DNA from: Vibrio sp. 10N.286.49.B3 | GTDB lineage: Bacteria; Pseudomonadota; Gammaproteobacteria; Enterobacterales; Vibrionaceae | DNA: 64,000 nucleotides | NCBI RefSeq assembly: GCF_002873395.1 | Contig: NZ_MCUV01000001.1 | Span: 124,001-188,000 of the forward strand | Direction of reading: 5' to 3' | Shown: one piece after another, positions 1-9,853 of the stretch | Position numbering within the stretch: position 1 is the first letter of the stretch | How the letters are laid out: each line of letters starts with the position of its first letter | The notes under the pieces: generated by a model | What the model saw: only the letters and a program-made list of their open reading frames with translations | The model's database searches: none | Told to the model about the DNA's origin: nothing | Position numbers and translations under genes: made by a program

Positions 1-328
1 TTTCCGTTTTCATATGCACTCGCTAACATTATATTAGTGTACATGCCCATCGATACTTTTCAGATCGACTCATAACTATCAAACGGTTGATAATAACTAT
101 AAATAAAACTCGCATGCTCACTTTGCGAATAATATTTTACTCTCTTAAAACATCAAGACAAACGCCTTAGGGTTAATAACAAATATTTCGTTCGGTATGT
201 CTTATTTATGAGTTAGTGATATCACTAGATTGACTTATACACGTGGATCACGGTGCTCTCTTCCAAATACAACCAAGGCAATAACCAATATCTCTATCTA
301 TTATTGCCCTGCTTTCGTTGCCTTTGCT
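1..328. other. Left-edge noncoding stretch
   Basis: I see no convincing gene here. The stretch is AT-rich. It contains a perfect 14-bp palindrome at 214-227 (TAGTGATATCACTA). It also has an inverted repeat of 8-bp arms at 277-284 and 301-308 (GGCAATAA / TTATTGCC), just downstream of the response regulator that ends at 329. The latter may be a weak terminator, but it lacks a clean T-run. Confidence 0.5.
214..227. promoter_or_regulatory. Perfect 14-bp palindrome, operator-like
   Basis: The sequence TAGTGATATCACTA is its own reverse complement. It lies in a noncoding stretch and could be an operator for a gene to the left of the window. No regulator can be assigned from the sequence. Confidence 0.3.
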
Positions 329-802
329 TTAACGTAAACGCTTGAGTACGACCATTTGATCAAGGTTTTCTTGATAATCGGTATAATCAAAACCGCGATC
401 AAACACATATTCCGTAATCAAACGTCGAACTGCATCAATCAAGGCTTCGCCATCCCACGGTTTCTCAAAATACTGATGAATGCCAGCGGTATTAATTGCA
501 GTGATGGTGTCGTAGTGGGTAGCTTGCCCTGTTAGCAAAATCTTCTTCGTTTGCGCAAAGCGTGAGTCTTGAGTCACTTCACTTAACAACTCAACTCCCG
601 TTTTACCTGGCATAACATGGTCGGAAATAATCAACGCAATATGCTCACCTTCCGCATCAAGATCATCCATCAGTTCTAGCACTTCATCGGCTGATTCACA
701 GTCTTCAATATGCACCCAACTCGATAACGTATTAAGATCTTGCAACACTGCACTTAATACTTCTCGTTGGTCATCCACACAAATTAGGTTCAACTTTTCC
801 AT
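329..802 (-). CDS. Stand-alone response regulator (REC domain only)
   Basis: This 157-residue protein is a receiver domain with a short tail and no DNA-binding or enzymatic output domain. The visible phosphorylation site is Asp61 (SDHVMPG), with the acidic pair Asp10-Asp11, Thr91 and Lys114 (EKPW) in the usual places. I chose the ATG at 802 because a GAGGG Shine-Dalgarno sequence sits five bases before it; an in-frame GTG four codons upstream overlaps that site and is unlikely. It lies 49 bp behind the DASS transporter on the same strand and may be cotranscribed with it. No histidine kinase is adjacent, so the partner is unknown. The EKPW motif is common in receivers of HD-GYP and cyclic-di-GMP proteins, but no such output is present here. 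Confidence 0.85.
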   Translation of the reverse strand: MEKLNLICVDDQREVLSAVLQDLNTLSSWVHIEDCESADEVLELMDDLDAEGEHIALIISDHVMPGKTGVELLSEVTQDSRFAQTKKILLTGQATHYDTITAINTAGIHQYFEKPWDGEALIDAVRRLITEYVFDRGFDYTDYQENLDQMVVLKRLR

Positions 803-851
803 TTTTACCCTCACCGTATATTTTTCTAATAATTATATTTCAGACCGAGAT

Positions 852-2270
852 TTAACCGATATGACCGACATAATGTAAAACCCATACCATGATGAAACTT
901 AAAAACACCCCAACTACGCCTAAAATAATACCCACTTTCGCCATGTGATTGCTTTGTATATGACCGGTTGCATGAGCCAGTGCATTAGGTGGTGTACTAA
1001 TTGGTAGCGACATACCCAACGAAGCAGCAAACGTCACAACCAGAATCAAGGTCACTTCACCACCAAGCGGCGTCAGTGAAGCCATTGATGAACCAAGTGC
1101 AGCCATGATCGGCATCAACAAGTTAGCCGTTGCTGTATGTGACATAAAGTTCGCCATCACAAGACATAAGAACGCAGCACCAAACAAAACAACATAAGGA
1201 GAATAAGCATCAAACGGAATGCTATGAACTACTAAACGAGCCAGTCCGGTTTGATCTAATGCTAAGCCAAGTGCTATACCACCAGAAACCAGCCATAACA
1301 CATCCCAAGAGATCTTCTTCAAATCTTCTTTATTGATGATGCCAGTAATCGAGAATATCGCCACAGGAATCAGTGCGACAGTGTAAGAGTTCATACCATG
1401 ACTTGAACCCATCAACCACAACAAGATGGTTAGGCCAAACGTGATGTAAACCACGATCGCTTTTGGTGTTTTTAAGAATTTACCTTTGATAGACAGTTCG
1501 ATTTTTTGCTGCTCTGCTTTAAAGATATAGCAAATCAAGAACCATGCTAATGCCATCATGATAACCACGAACGGGACACCAAAGGCCATCCACTCGCCAA
1601 AGGAGATCAGGTTATCACCGACTAAATATTTTAATGCAATCGCATTCGGTGGAGTTCCGATTGGGGTTCCGATCCCGCCGACGTTCGCTGCAACAGGGAT
1701 ACACAATGCAAACGCAATACGACCCGGATCGCTTGGCTTAAAGAGTGCAATCACAGGGGCTAGAATAGACAGCATCATTGCCGTGGTGGCGGTATTTGAC
1801 ATAAACATTGAGAAGATACCAGTGATCAGCATCAACCCCAGCATTACGTATTTTGGTTGGTGACCAAATGGACGTAATAACACTCGCGCTAGGTTGACGT
1901 CCAAACGATATTTCGTCGCTGCCATGGCCAGAAAGAAACCACCCAAAAACAGCATGATGATTGGGCTAGCAAAGGTCGCCATGATATCTGAGTAGGTGAG
2001 CAAGGTGCCGAAATGATCTTGCCCCTCCTCTAACCTAAAGAAGAAAATACCTTTATCCGATAACATCAATAGCTCTAAAACAATGATAACCACCGAGGTC
2101 GCGTAAATAGGAATGGGCTCAAACACCCAACAAAGTGCGGCGAGTAAGAAAATAGCAATCACACGCTGCTGTATAACAGTGATGCCTTCAAACGGAAAGG
2201 CACTGAGCGGCAACATTAAAACAATAAATGGAATAACCAGTGGGATAATATATTTGATGTACTGACGCAT
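852..2270 (-). CDS. DASS/SLC13 family sodium-coupled anion transporter
   Basis: This is a 472-residue inner-membrane protein with about eleven hydrophobic segments, of the divalent anion:sodium symporter family (the family of VcINDY). Both duplicated signature motifs are visible: SNTATTAMM in the first half followed by IGTPIGTPPNA, and SHTATANLL in the second half followed by LPISTPPNA. In this family these Ser-Asn-Thr motifs bind sodium and substrate, typically C4-dicarboxylates, citrate or sulfate. Substrate cannot be told from sequence alone. The second motif has His in place of Asn. The gene is followed closely by a stand-alone response regulator on the same strand. No strong Shine-Dalgarno sequence lies at the usual spacing before the ATG. 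Confidence 0.88.
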   Translation of the reverse strand: MRQYIKYIIPLVIPFIVLMLPLSAFPFEGITVIQQRVIAIFLLAALCWVFEPIPIYATSVVIIVLELLMLSDKGIFFFRLEEGQDHFGTLLTYSDIMATFASPIIMLFLGGFFLAMAATKYRLDVNLARVLLRPFGHQPKYVMLGLMLITGIFSMFMSNTATTAMMLSILAPVIALFKPSDPGRIAFALCIPVAANVGGIGTPIGTPPNAIALKYLVGDNLISFGEWMAFGVPFVVIMMALAWFLICYIFKAEQQKIELSIKGKFLKTPKAIVVYITFGLTILLWLMGSSHGMNSYTVALIPVAIFSITGIINKEDLKKISWDVLWLVSGGIALGLALDQTGLARLVVHSIPFDAYSPYVVLFGAAFLCLVMANFMSHTATANLLMPIMAALGSSMASLTPLGGEVTLILVVTFAASLGMSLPISTPPNALAHATGHIQSNHMAKVGIILGVVGVFLSFIMVWVLHYVGHIG

Positions 2271-2439
2271 GAGATGACTACTCTTCCTGAGGTAAAACGG
2301 GCTCTAATCTTCTAAAATTTAAAACAAACTCATCACCAATTGACTCGTTTGTCTCTATAGAACCGTAACATGATGTAACATTTAGTATTTATGAAAAGAA
2401 AGGGGCTATTCTTGGGGCAGATCAAAAAGAAGTGAAGTT

Positions 2440-2492
2440 GAGTGTTATTTATTCTATTTATGTGCTTTAACGCATAAAAATAAATAACACTC
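2440..2492. repeat. Long near-perfect hairpin (14-bp outer stem)
   Basis: Arms 2440-2453 and 2479-2492 are perfect reverse complements (GAGTGTTATTTATT and its complement). An inner pair, TTTATG at 2457-2462 and CATAAA at 2473-2478, extends the structure to about 20 bp. It lies downstream of the DUF2947 gene on the minus strand and upstream of the DASS transporter. It may end the DUF2947 transcript, but the T-rich tract on that strand is not directly next to the stem. Confidence 0.5.
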
Positions 2493-2535
2493 TGATTTTA
2501 TAAAGCAATCTCACGACTGCGGAGGATGATGAGGG

Positions 2536-3009
2536 TTAAGCTCTTTTGCCGAGTTTAACTTTGCCTTTACTGTCAAACCATAATGCTTCGCTACGACGAC
2601 GACCTAATAGGATTGGACCATCATCGTAAAATAAGAAGTTTTTCCAATGCTTTTTAAACACTGACCATTTGGTTTCAATCACATTGTACTTTTCATAGCA
2701 GAAGTACACAGTGACATCATCTTGCCAATCGATAAAGTCAAGAATGCCTTGCGGAAGCGCTTCTTCATCGGCTTCCCACTCTGTCATCCAATCGATAGTA
2801 TCACTCCAGTTACTCTCTTTACTTGCCCAATCTTGAGGGCTAAAGCGATCAGCATCAGGGCTTTGTGGGCTCACGTTTTCTTGCCATAATTGTGAAGCCC
2901 TTGCTTGGCTCATTGGGTGAATTTTAGCTAAATCTTCTGCCGGTACTGGCATTGATTGGTGAGTGAAAATCCACTTTCTTTGATATTCATCCAAAGTGAT
3001 ATATGACAT
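2536..3009 (-). CDS. DUF2947 family protein
   Basis: This 157-residue soluble protein is rich in Trp and acidic residues. It begins MSYITLDEYQRKWIF and I recognise it as the DUF2947 family found mostly in Vibrionaceae and related marine gammaproteobacteria. No catalytic motif, signal peptide or membrane segment is visible. The start is supported by AAGGAT nine bases before the ATG. It lies 33 bp downstream of rimJ on the same strand, so it is probably the last gene of a tyrR-independent rimJ-DUF2947 unit or of a longer tyrR-rimJ readthrough. Function is unknown. Confidence 0.75.
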   Translation of the reverse strand: MSYITLDEYQRKWIFTHQSMPVPAEDLAKIHPMSQARASQLWQENVSPQSPDADRFSPQDWASKESNWSDTIDWMTEWEADEEALPQGILDFIDWQDDVTVYFCYEKYNVIETKWSVFKKHWKNFLFYDDGPILLGRRRSEALWFDSKGKVKLGKRA

Positions 3010-3042
3010 TAACTATCCTTAATGTATTAATTGGAATTCGGG

Positions 3043-3681
3043 TTAAGCTTGCCAGTTGGGGTTGATAAGCGCCATTAATTTATGATCTTCCCAGCGGCCA
3101 TTAATTAACAAATACGCTTTTGCATACCCTTCTTCGACAAAACCAAGTGCCTTTAAGACACCTTCACTTTTTTTATTCTCTGGCATGTAATTAGCGGTAA
3201 TACGGTGCATATTATGCTGATCGAACATGTAATCACACGCTAAGTGCAATGCAGAACGCATGATGCCCTGCCCTTGCGCTTGCTTATCTAAAGAATAACC
3301 AACATTACACGCATGCAATGGAAAGCGAGACAGCTGGCTAAAAGAGAGCGTACCTAATACTTCTTGTGTGTGATGATTCAGTATCAAACAATAATAGCCT
3401 AAGCCCATACGATGCAGTTCATTGAGCTTGATAAGCTTTTGTGCCCAACCATTGACGGAAAAAAAGACGCTGTCTCTTTTCGGCTCCCAAGGCTGTAAGT
3501 GATCGCGGTTATCTTGAAAGTATTGACTCAATAGCAATGCATCGGTATTTCGCACAGTGCGCAAACAAATCGTCAAGTTAGAGTTGGCTAATTTGACGAC
3601 TTTGAATACCCTCTGCTTGGTGCACACATCTTGTTCAAGAAACATGTTCTGCTTAATAAGCTTATCTTGATCAACAGACAC
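3043..3681 (-). CDS. rimJ: RimJ-type GNAT N-acetyltransferase
   Basis: This 212-residue GNAT protein would transfer acetyl from acetyl-CoA to the N-terminal alanine of a ribosomal protein (S5 in E. coli RimJ). The family features seen are the DHLQPWEP segment near residue 55, the acetyl-CoA pyrophosphate loop QGQGIM, the HRITANYMPENKKS segment and the terminal LGFVEEGYAKAYLL block, all matching RimJ. Its start is a GTG two bases after the tyrR stop codon, suggesting translational coupling. An ATG twelve codons in is the alternative start; the E. coli protein is shorter at this end. Assignment to RimJ rather than RimL or another GNAT is likely but not certain. Confidence 0.82.
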   Translation of the reverse strand: MSVDQDKLIKQNMFLEQDVCTKQRVFKVVKLANSNLTICLRTVRNTDALLLSQYFQDNRDHLQPWEPKRDSVFFSVNGWAQKLIKLNELHRMGLGYYCLILNHHTQEVLGTLSFSQLSRFPLHACNVGYSLDKQAQGQGIMRSALHLACDYMFDQHNMHRITANYMPENKKSEGVLKALGFVEEGYAKAYLLINGRWEDHKLMALINPNWQA

Positions 3682-3683
3682 GG

Positions 3684-5231
3684 TTAACCCTGTTTTTTAA
3701 TTGAGTAATCACGTAATTTATTCGCAATGGAGGTATGTGATACATTCAAACGTTTCGCCAATTTACGGCTTGATGGGAATGATTGATACAGACGCTCAAG
3801 TACTTGAGATTCGTAATCTTTCATTATTTCATCTAAAGAGCCTTCGATGGCTACGTGCGGATTAATCGTGATATTTGCTTCCACTTTAGGCAAATTAAAG
3901 TGCTGATAACGCAGAGTATCACCGTCTAGTTGGGTTAATGCTCTTAGTACCATATTGTCTAACTGACGAATATTACCCGGCCATGGATAGGTCGCTAACT
4001 GCTCGATTACATCACGTTCTAGCTCTGGCTTTTTAATGCCTAACTGTTGAGTGTACTTGGCAATAAATAGGGCTAACAATGGCGCGATATCATTTGGACG
4101 CTCACGTAAAGGCGAAATAGACAGAGTTAAGACGTTCAAGCGATAGAACAAATCTTCTCTGAATGTGCCTTCTTGCGCTAAATCGGCAAGGTTATGACGT
4201 GTAGAGGCAATGATACGCACATCAATATGCATTTCATGCTCTTCACCTACGCGGCGGAAAGTGCCATCTTGCAAGAAACGTAGCAGTTTAATTTGCAAGT
4301 GAGGGCTCATTTCACCAATTTCATCGAGGAAAACAGTGCCACCGTGTGCTTGCTCAAAAATGCCTTTATGACCTTGCTGGTGATTAAATGAACCAGGTGC
4401 ATGACCAAATAGCTCGGTTTCCGCAACATCATCAGGCATTGACGCACAACTTAAAATCAAAAACGGCGCACTTGCTCGGTGAGAACGGTTATGACACGCC
4501 TTTGCCAGCATCTCTTTACCCGTACCGGTATCCCCTTCAATCAGAAGCGGTTGATCAAGCATCGCTAATTTTTTCGATTGACTCATCAATGCTTTATGAC
4601 GGTTAGAAATACCAACAAAATGGTCAAAGCCTAAATTGTTATAATCAGCAATCATTTCCACCGACGCACTATCTTTGTGTTCGGTATGGATTGTCACTAG
4701 TGCACTGGCAAGAAGTGGCTCATCGGATTCGCTATTTAGGTAGACGGGCATGACTTCCATCATGTAATCCAAACCATCAATAATAATGCGCTCACGTTGA
4801 CGAACAATATCACCCTCTAACCAACGGCTAAAGTTAAAATATGGCAGCAAAGTAGCGACAGGTTCACCGAGCACTTCATCGCGAAACTTGGCAAACAACT
4901 TTAATGCCGCATTGTTAGCTGTATTGATGTTACCTTTTAAATCTATCGACAACACAGGATCAGGCAGGTTAGCAAGAATGGCGACTAACTCGGTGTTTTG
5001 TCTTTCGCTTGGCATAAACTGAATGCGTCTCACGTCATTAACGCCAGCAATTCGACGTATTTCTGCCATGAGTTCGCTAAAAGTATCAAAGTCTATTTCC
5101 GGGCAATTAAGGTAAATAATGCCCACAGTATCAATTTCAATACCGCGCAAGTCAATACTTCTAGATACGAGTATATCCAGTAGTTCTCGCGTTAAACCAA
5201 GTCGATCTTCACATAAGACTTCAAGACGCAC
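3684..5231 (-). CDS. tyrR: Transcriptional regulator TyrR
   Basis: TyrR controls genes for aromatic amino acid synthesis and transport. The 515 residues show the expected order: ACT domain (about 1-75), PAS domain (about 80-190), AAA+ sigma-54-type ATPase core with Walker A GDTGTGKE at 233-240 and Walker B FLDEIGE near 301, and a C-terminal helix-turn-helix (SRKLAKRLNVSHTSIANKL). The GAFTGA loop that contacts sigma-54 is replaced by GHAPGSF, as in other TyrR proteins, which act on sigma-70 promoters. The start is GTG, preceded by GGGGATC, and gives the same MRLEV N-terminus as E. coli TyrR. It follows ycjXF on the same strand and is nearly contiguous with rimJ. Confidence 0.96.
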   Translation of the reverse strand: MRLEVLCEDRLGLTRELLDILVSRSIDLRGIEIDTVGIIYLNCPEIDFDTFSELMAEIRRIAGVNDVRRIQFMPSERQNTELVAILANLPDPVLSIDLKGNINTANNAALKLFAKFRDEVLGEPVATLLPYFNFSRWLEGDIVRQRERIIIDGLDYMMEVMPVYLNSESDEPLLASALVTIHTEHKDSASVEMIADYNNLGFDHFVGISNRHKALMSQSKKLAMLDQPLLIEGDTGTGKEMLAKACHNRSHRASAPFLILSCASMPDDVAETELFGHAPGSFNHQQGHKGIFEQAHGGTVFLDEIGEMSPHLQIKLLRFLQDGTFRRVGEEHEMHIDVRIIASTRHNLADLAQEGTFREDLFYRLNVLTLSISPLRERPNDIAPLLALFIAKYTQQLGIKKPELERDVIEQLATYPWPGNIRQLDNMVLRALTQLDGDTLRYQHFNLPKVEANITINPHVAIEGSLDEIMKDYESQVLERLYQSFPSSRKLAKRLNVSHTSIANKLRDYSIKKQG

Positions 5232-5325
5232 AGAGAGATCCCCAAAATTAAAAGTGTCACGAAATATTGACAGTAGTTTGAATTAACCCTGCTATATCGT
5301 CAAGTTATGTTGCGCTCCTAAGTCA

Positions 5326-6387
5326 TTATTTTACGACTACCTGTTTGACTTTTGCCGTGATCTGTTTACGAATTGCACTAAGCTTAACCACTTGCGGTTT
5401 TTTCCAAGGAATTGGGCGTAATAATGACATCGCTTTGATACCTAATCGTGCTGTTAATATCCCCACACCAAGCCCCTGGCCTGCTCGCGCTGAAACCTTA
5501 CCAGCTAAGTCCATTGAGAGCATATCCATACTGGCATCAACCGCCACTTCACTCGCCCCAGCCATGGCCATATTCACCAGTACTAGCTTGAACAATTTAA
5601 GTCTTGACCAGTAACCTAACTCAACGCCGTAGACTTGAGCCAGTTGATCGACCATTTTAAAGTTACGCCATGCCACCAGCAACATATCGGCTATCGCCAG
5701 TGGGCTGATCGCCACCATAACGGCTGATTCCCCTGAGTACTGGGTAACAATTTTAGTGGCTTTTTTGTCTTGCTCACTAATCACAATCGCATCGTACATT
5801 TCTAAGATTTCCGCATCACTATGCGCAGGGTTAACACTATTTTTCCAACGGTCAAAGGCTGGGCTTTCCGCTATGATGCCGCCACTTGTCGCTAACTTTT
5901 GGCAAAATGCGACACCCTTACCGACACCTTGTCCCTCTAAGAGTTGTTCACTCTGCTCTTGAACCGAGAAGTGACGACGTAACTTAGACAGCGTCCATAA
6001 CTCTTTACCTAGCGCACCGAAACCTAAACTGGCTATTACAGCAATAAAGCCAGACCAACCTAACGCTAACCAATCGGCTTGCGAGATGGCACTCATGACA
6101 TTATCCACCGCCTGCCAAGCGAGCAATCCACCAAATGTGGCGATCCCGCTAGCCAATAAGACTAAGCGCCCTTTTTTGGGTCTGATCACTTGCTCAAGCT
6201 CTAGTGGGTTATCATCTGTCACATCGACAGTGTTAACGACTTCTTTAAATTCATCATCTTGAGTAAACTCTTGCATACTGGCAAGTTCAGGGCTTTTCTC
6301 TTTTCCCACATTCAATTGCTGTGTATTTAAGTCACCAGAAAAGACTTGAGCGGGTTCATAATAGTCACGACTCTCTTTATTGCTCAT
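5326..6387 (-). CDS. ycjF: YcjF family inner-membrane protein (DUF697)
   Basis: This 353-residue protein has a hydrophilic acidic N-terminus (1-70), two membrane segments (about 74-92 and 106-127) and a C-terminal DUF697-like domain with further hydrophobic helices. It matches E. coli YcjF (TIGR01620), associated with the phage-shock response in enterobacteria. Its start overlaps the end of ycjX by four bases (ATGA), so the two are translationally coupled. The molecular function of the family is not established. Confidence 0.9.
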   Translation of the reverse strand: MSNKESRDYYEPAQVFSGDLNTQQLNVGKEKSPELASMQEFTQDDEFKEVVNTVDVTDDNPLELEQVIRPKKGRLVLLASGIATFGGLLAWQAVDNVMSAISQADWLALGWSGFIAVIASLGFGALGKELWTLSKLRRHFSVQEQSEQLLEGQGVGKGVAFCQKLATSGGIIAESPAFDRWKNSVNPAHSDAEILEMYDAIVISEQDKKATKIVTQYSGESAVMVAISPLAIADMLLVAWRNFKMVDQLAQVYGVELGYWSRLKLFKLVLVNMAMAGASEVAVDASMDMLSMDLAGKVSARAGQGLGVGILTARLGIKAMSLLRPIPWKKPQVVKLSAIRKQITAKVKQVVVK

Positions 6388-7766
6388 CGTAATTTATCTC
6401 CAATTAAGTAATCTAATGCTTTATCCATTCTTAAGTGTGGGCAAGGTTCATCACTATTGGTCGCAAGTGGTCTAAAGGCTCGAAAATCAAACTGGTTATT
6501 GTGCCAGTAATCCTCTTGAGGCAGCTTTTTCGGTACTTGACCTGGAAATAGTGTCATCGCTTGATCATCTAACGTTAGCCCTTGCAATGCTGGTGAGTTC
6601 TGTCCTGCTGGTGTGGTAATAAAACCAGTTTTGGTTGCTTGAATTGAAGCTATGCTCATACAGCTCATTTCAATATGTTCAAAGGCGGTATTTTGCCAAG
6701 TGGGATGCACCATTTGCTGTAGCAGCGACACTAAATTCGGATGCTGCTCTGGTGTGACATGATCCGCCTTGGTTGCTGCAAATAACACCTTATCAATACG
6801 TGGTGAGAATAAGCGTCTTAGAAAACCATTTTGTCCATAACGAAAACTGCCCATCAACTGTTCCAAAGCATCACGCATATCTTGAAAGGCTTCATAACCT
6901 GCATTTAATGGCTGCAAACAATCAATTAATACAATCTGGCGATCAAAGGTCGAAAAATGATTACGATAAAAAGCTTTCACTACTTTTTGCTGATATTGCT
7001 CATAACGAGATTTAAGCATCATGTAGTTATTCTCTTTATGATTGGCTAATTCTGCCTCTTTTACCAAGTAGGGAAAAAACTGCAAGACCGGCGCACCAGC
7101 AAGTTCGCCCGGCAATACAAAGCGTCCTGGTTGTACCCAATGCAGACCGTTATCCTTACACTGATGCAAATATTGCGTATATTGCTCAGCGATGTCACTT
7201 AGTTCTTGCTCATTCGCGGGTTGCATTTCATCAAAGGATTCCAGTCGCTCTAGCCAAGGTTGTGCCAGTTGTTTACGCACCCCTTTCATTGCCTGGAACT
7301 GACTTTGACTCCATTGCTCATAGTCCATCGTTAACAACGGGAGATCGAGTAACCACTCACCTGGGTAGTCAATAATATCTAAATACAGAGTACTACTTTT
7401 GGTCAAAAATCGTTTTGCCCCTTTGGCTGGCTGATACTTTAGTGCTAAACGTATTTCGCCCACATCACGTGTTGGCGTTGGCCAGTTTGCTGGTGTGCTA
7501 TGTAGTGAATCCATCGCTTGATCATAAGCAAATCGCGGGATCATAATATTGCTTTGAGGGACTCGCTTAGCGCCAATTAAACGTTTATCGCGTGCCGCTT
7601 CCATCAAAGGCAGATTTTGGTGTGTCGAGGTATGCAAAAGCTGGTTAACCAGAGAGGTTATAAAGGCGGTTTTGCCTGCTCGAGATAGACCGGTGACGGC
7701 AATACGAACATGAGAGTCCATACCACGGTTAATCAGATCGTTTACTTCTTGGGTGATTTTGTTCAT
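6384..7766 (-). CDS. ycjX: YcjX family P-loop GTPase-like protein (DUF463)
   Basis: This 460-residue protein carries a Walker A motif GLSRAGKT at 26-33 and a later DYPGEW motif in the switch region, as in YcjX (DUF463). In E. coli the gene sits in the psp regulon beside ycjF. Here it directly precedes and overlaps ycjF, and no pspABC genes lie within the window. A 61-residue two-helix membrane protein lies upstream, separated by a terminator. The biochemical role is unknown; membrane stress response is an inference from the enterobacterial context. Confidence 0.92.
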   Translation of the reverse strand: MNKITQEVNDLINRGMDSHVRIAVTGLSRAGKTAFITSLVNQLLHTSTHQNLPLMEAARDKRLIGAKRVPQSNIMIPRFAYDQAMDSLHSTPANWPTPTRDVGEIRLALKYQPAKGAKRFLTKSSTLYLDIIDYPGEWLLDLPLLTMDYEQWSQSQFQAMKGVRKQLAQPWLERLESFDEMQPANEQELSDIAEQYTQYLHQCKDNGLHWVQPGRFVLPGELAGAPVLQFFPYLVKEAELANHKENNYMMLKSRYEQYQQKVVKAFYRNHFSTFDRQIVLIDCLQPLNAGYEAFQDMRDALEQLMGSFRYGQNGFLRRLFSPRIDKVLFAATKADHVTPEQHPNLVSLLQQMVHPTWQNTAFEHIEMSCMSIASIQATKTGFITTPAGQNSPALQGLTLDDQAMTLFPGQVPKKLPQEDYWHNNQFDFRAFRPLATNSDEPCPHLRMDKALDYLIGDKLR

Positions 7767-7824
7767 TGTGTTACTCCAACCTATAGGCGGCTAGTCTACT
7801 TATCTCTATCTTAATGCTAGATGA

Positions 7825-7856
7825 ACAAAAAAGCCCCTGATATGAACCAGAGGCTT
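7825..7856 (-). terminator. Intrinsic terminator of the 61-residue membrane protein gene
   Basis: The stem pairs 7831-7839 with 7848-7856, with one mismatch and an 8-base loop. On the minus strand it is followed by TTTTTTGT. It separates the small membrane gene from ycjX. Confidence 0.75.
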
Positions 7857-7880
7857 AATTTTTACTGCCAAATCAAATTG

Positions 7881-8066
7881 TTAATCGTCTTCAATAAGTT
7901 TCACTATGACGAAAAGGCTGATCACTAACAATACCATTAGGGAAAGTGAAATAGTGATGTACTTATTATCAAAAATAGAGACACCGTATAAGACCAAATC
8001 ATAGCCAACAAATGCTCCGACTACGACCAGAATGATTAATTGCAATATTTGAATAAAACGAACCAT
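7881..8066 (-). CDS. Small two-helix membrane protein
   Basis: The product is 61 residues with two hydrophobic segments (about 7-29 and 35-56) and an acidic EDD tail. I do not recognise the family. It is likely real: the ATG has AGGAGA at good spacing, a terminator follows its stop, and the hydrophobic pattern is regular. It lies between fumarase and ycjX on the same strand. A role in membrane stress alongside YcjX/YcjF would be speculation. Confidence 0.65.
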   Translation of the reverse strand: MVRFIQILQLIILVVVGAFVGYDLVLYGVSIFDNKYITISLSLMVLLVISLFVIVKLIEDD

Positions 8067-8129
8067 ACTTTCTCCTGATATCCCTATTTATTATTGTAAT
8101 CTATTGAAGATTATAGCATTAGAATTAGA

Positions 8130-9647
8130 CTATGATTCCATTTCTGCAATATTGACTTTCCAGGTATCAGGACCGGTCTGGTGTGCATTTTCTCCCGTTG
8201 AGTCAACGGCCACGGTTACTGGCATATCTTCCACTTCAAATTCATAAATGGCTTCCATACCTAAGTCTTCAAATGCGACAACACGTGCTTTTTTGATCGC
8301 TTTCGCCACCAAGTATGCGGCACCACCAACGGCCATCAAATACACCGCTTTATGCTGCTTGATTGAGTTTACGGTTGCAGGTCCACGTTCTGCTTTACCA
8401 ATCATGCCTAAAATGCCAGTTTCATCGAGCATCATATCGGTAAATTTATCCATACGTGTCGAGGTCGTTGGACCAGCAGGCCCTACTGCTTCATCACCTA
8501 CTGCATCAACAGGACCTACGTAGTAAATGAACTTACCTTTAAAGTCGACACCTTTTGGCAAGCCTTCTCCACTTTCTAACATGCTTTGAATGCGTTTATG
8601 CGCAGCATCTCGACCTGTCAAAATTTTACCCGATAATAAAACGGTTTCGCCTGTTTTCCACTGTTCAATATCAGCTTGAGTCACGTCATCAAGGTTAACG
8701 CGACGAGTGTTCGCGCCAGCTTCCCAAGTGATATCTGGCCAATCTTCTAATTTCGGTGGCGTTAACTCTGCAGGACCATGACCATCTAAAGTAAAGTGTA
8801 CATGTCGAGTGGCTGCACAGTTTGGAATTAAACAGACGGGTTTCGAAGCGGCATGTGTTGGTGCGGTTTTGATTTTCACATCAACCACGGTTGTTAAACC
8901 ACCCAAACCTTGTGCACCGATACCGAGTTTATTCACACGATTGAAGATATCTAAGCGCAATTCTTCTTCAGCATTTTGCGGACCACGAGCTATCAAATCA
9001 TTGATATCGATATGCTCCATTAATGACTCTTTTGCGAGTACCGCTGCTTTTTCAGCAGTACCACCAATGCCTATACCTAGCATACCCGGTGGACACCAAC
9101 CTGCGCCCATTAAAGGTAGCGTTTTTTCCACCCACTCTGCAATATCATCAGAAGGGTTAAGCATGACCATTTTGGTTTTGTTTTCAGAACCACCACCTTT
9201 AGCCGCAATTTGGATTTCCACCTGATTGCCTGGCACCATATTGATATGAACCACTGCTGGTGTGTTATCTTTCGTGTTGATGCGCTTGCCAGCAGGATCC
9301 ATTAAGACCGAGGCTCTTAGTGGGTTTTCAGGGTTAAGGTAAGCTTGACGCACGCCTTCATCAACCATCTGCTGTACAGTCAAGTCCGTATTATCCCACT
9401 GTACTGCCATACCGATATTAACAAAGCAGGTTACAATCCCTGTGTCCTGACAGATTGGGCGCTTCCCTTCTGCCGACATACGAGAGTTAATTAGAATTTG
9501 TGCAATGGCATCTTTAGCCGCTTGGCTCTGCTCTTTGTGATAAGCCTCTTCCAATGCCTGGATGAAATCTAATGGGTGGTAGTACGAAATATATTGAAGT
9601 GCGTCAGCTACACTGCTGATGACATCCTGTTGGCGAATAATCGTCAT
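8130..9647 (-). CDS. fumA: Fumarate hydratase class I (iron-sulfur)
   Basis: This 505-residue cytoplasmic enzyme interconverts fumarate and malate in the TCA cycle using an oxygen-sensitive [4Fe-4S] cluster. Class I features are clear: Cys66 in RPICQDTG, the glycine-rich GWCPPGMLGIGIGG segment, the LIPNCAATRH segment, and the C-terminal beta domain with VGPAGPTTSTRMDKF. Length matches single-chain class I fumarases such as E. coli FumA, FumB and FumD-type relatives. The gene stands alone, diverging from pabB across 206 bp. Confidence 0.95.
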   Translation of the reverse strand: MTIIRQQDVISSVADALQYISYYHPLDFIQALEEAYHKEQSQAAKDAIAQILINSRMSAEGKRPICQDTGIVTCFVNIGMAVQWDNTDLTVQQMVDEGVRQAYLNPENPLRASVLMDPAGKRINTKDNTPAVVHINMVPGNQVEIQIAAKGGGSENKTKMVMLNPSDDIAEWVEKTLPLMGAGWCPPGMLGIGIGGTAEKAAVLAKESLMEHIDINDLIARGPQNAEEELRLDIFNRVNKLGIGAQGLGGLTTVVDVKIKTAPTHAASKPVCLIPNCAATRHVHFTLDGHGPAELTPPKLEDWPDITWEAGANTRRVNLDDVTQADIEQWKTGETVLLSGKILTGRDAAHKRIQSMLESGEGLPKGVDFKGKFIYYVGPVDAVGDEAVGPAGPTTSTRMDKFTDMMLDETGILGMIGKAERGPATVNSIKQHKAVYLMAVGGAAYLVAKAIKKARVVAFEDLGMEAIYEFEVEDMPVTVAVDSTGENAHQTGPDTWKVNIAEMES

Positions 9648-9853
9648 GACTGCCTCTTTATTATCTTTATTTCCATCGTTAACTTTTAGTTACTGCCTTT
9701 TGTTTTACTGTCAATCACGCTAAAAGAGCGACCAAAGCAATAAAACTTATCGGCGAAGTAAACTAACAAGCCACCTTTAATTTTAATTTATGATACTCTT
9801 GCTTTCCTTCGTATGCCATGAAGTGATTAAACTCTTTGTCACAAATTAAACAA

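Noticed and set aside
8809-9225. Long plus-strand frame opposite fumarase
   Set aside because: It is antisense to conserved fumarase codons, has no ribosome site and no recognisable domain.
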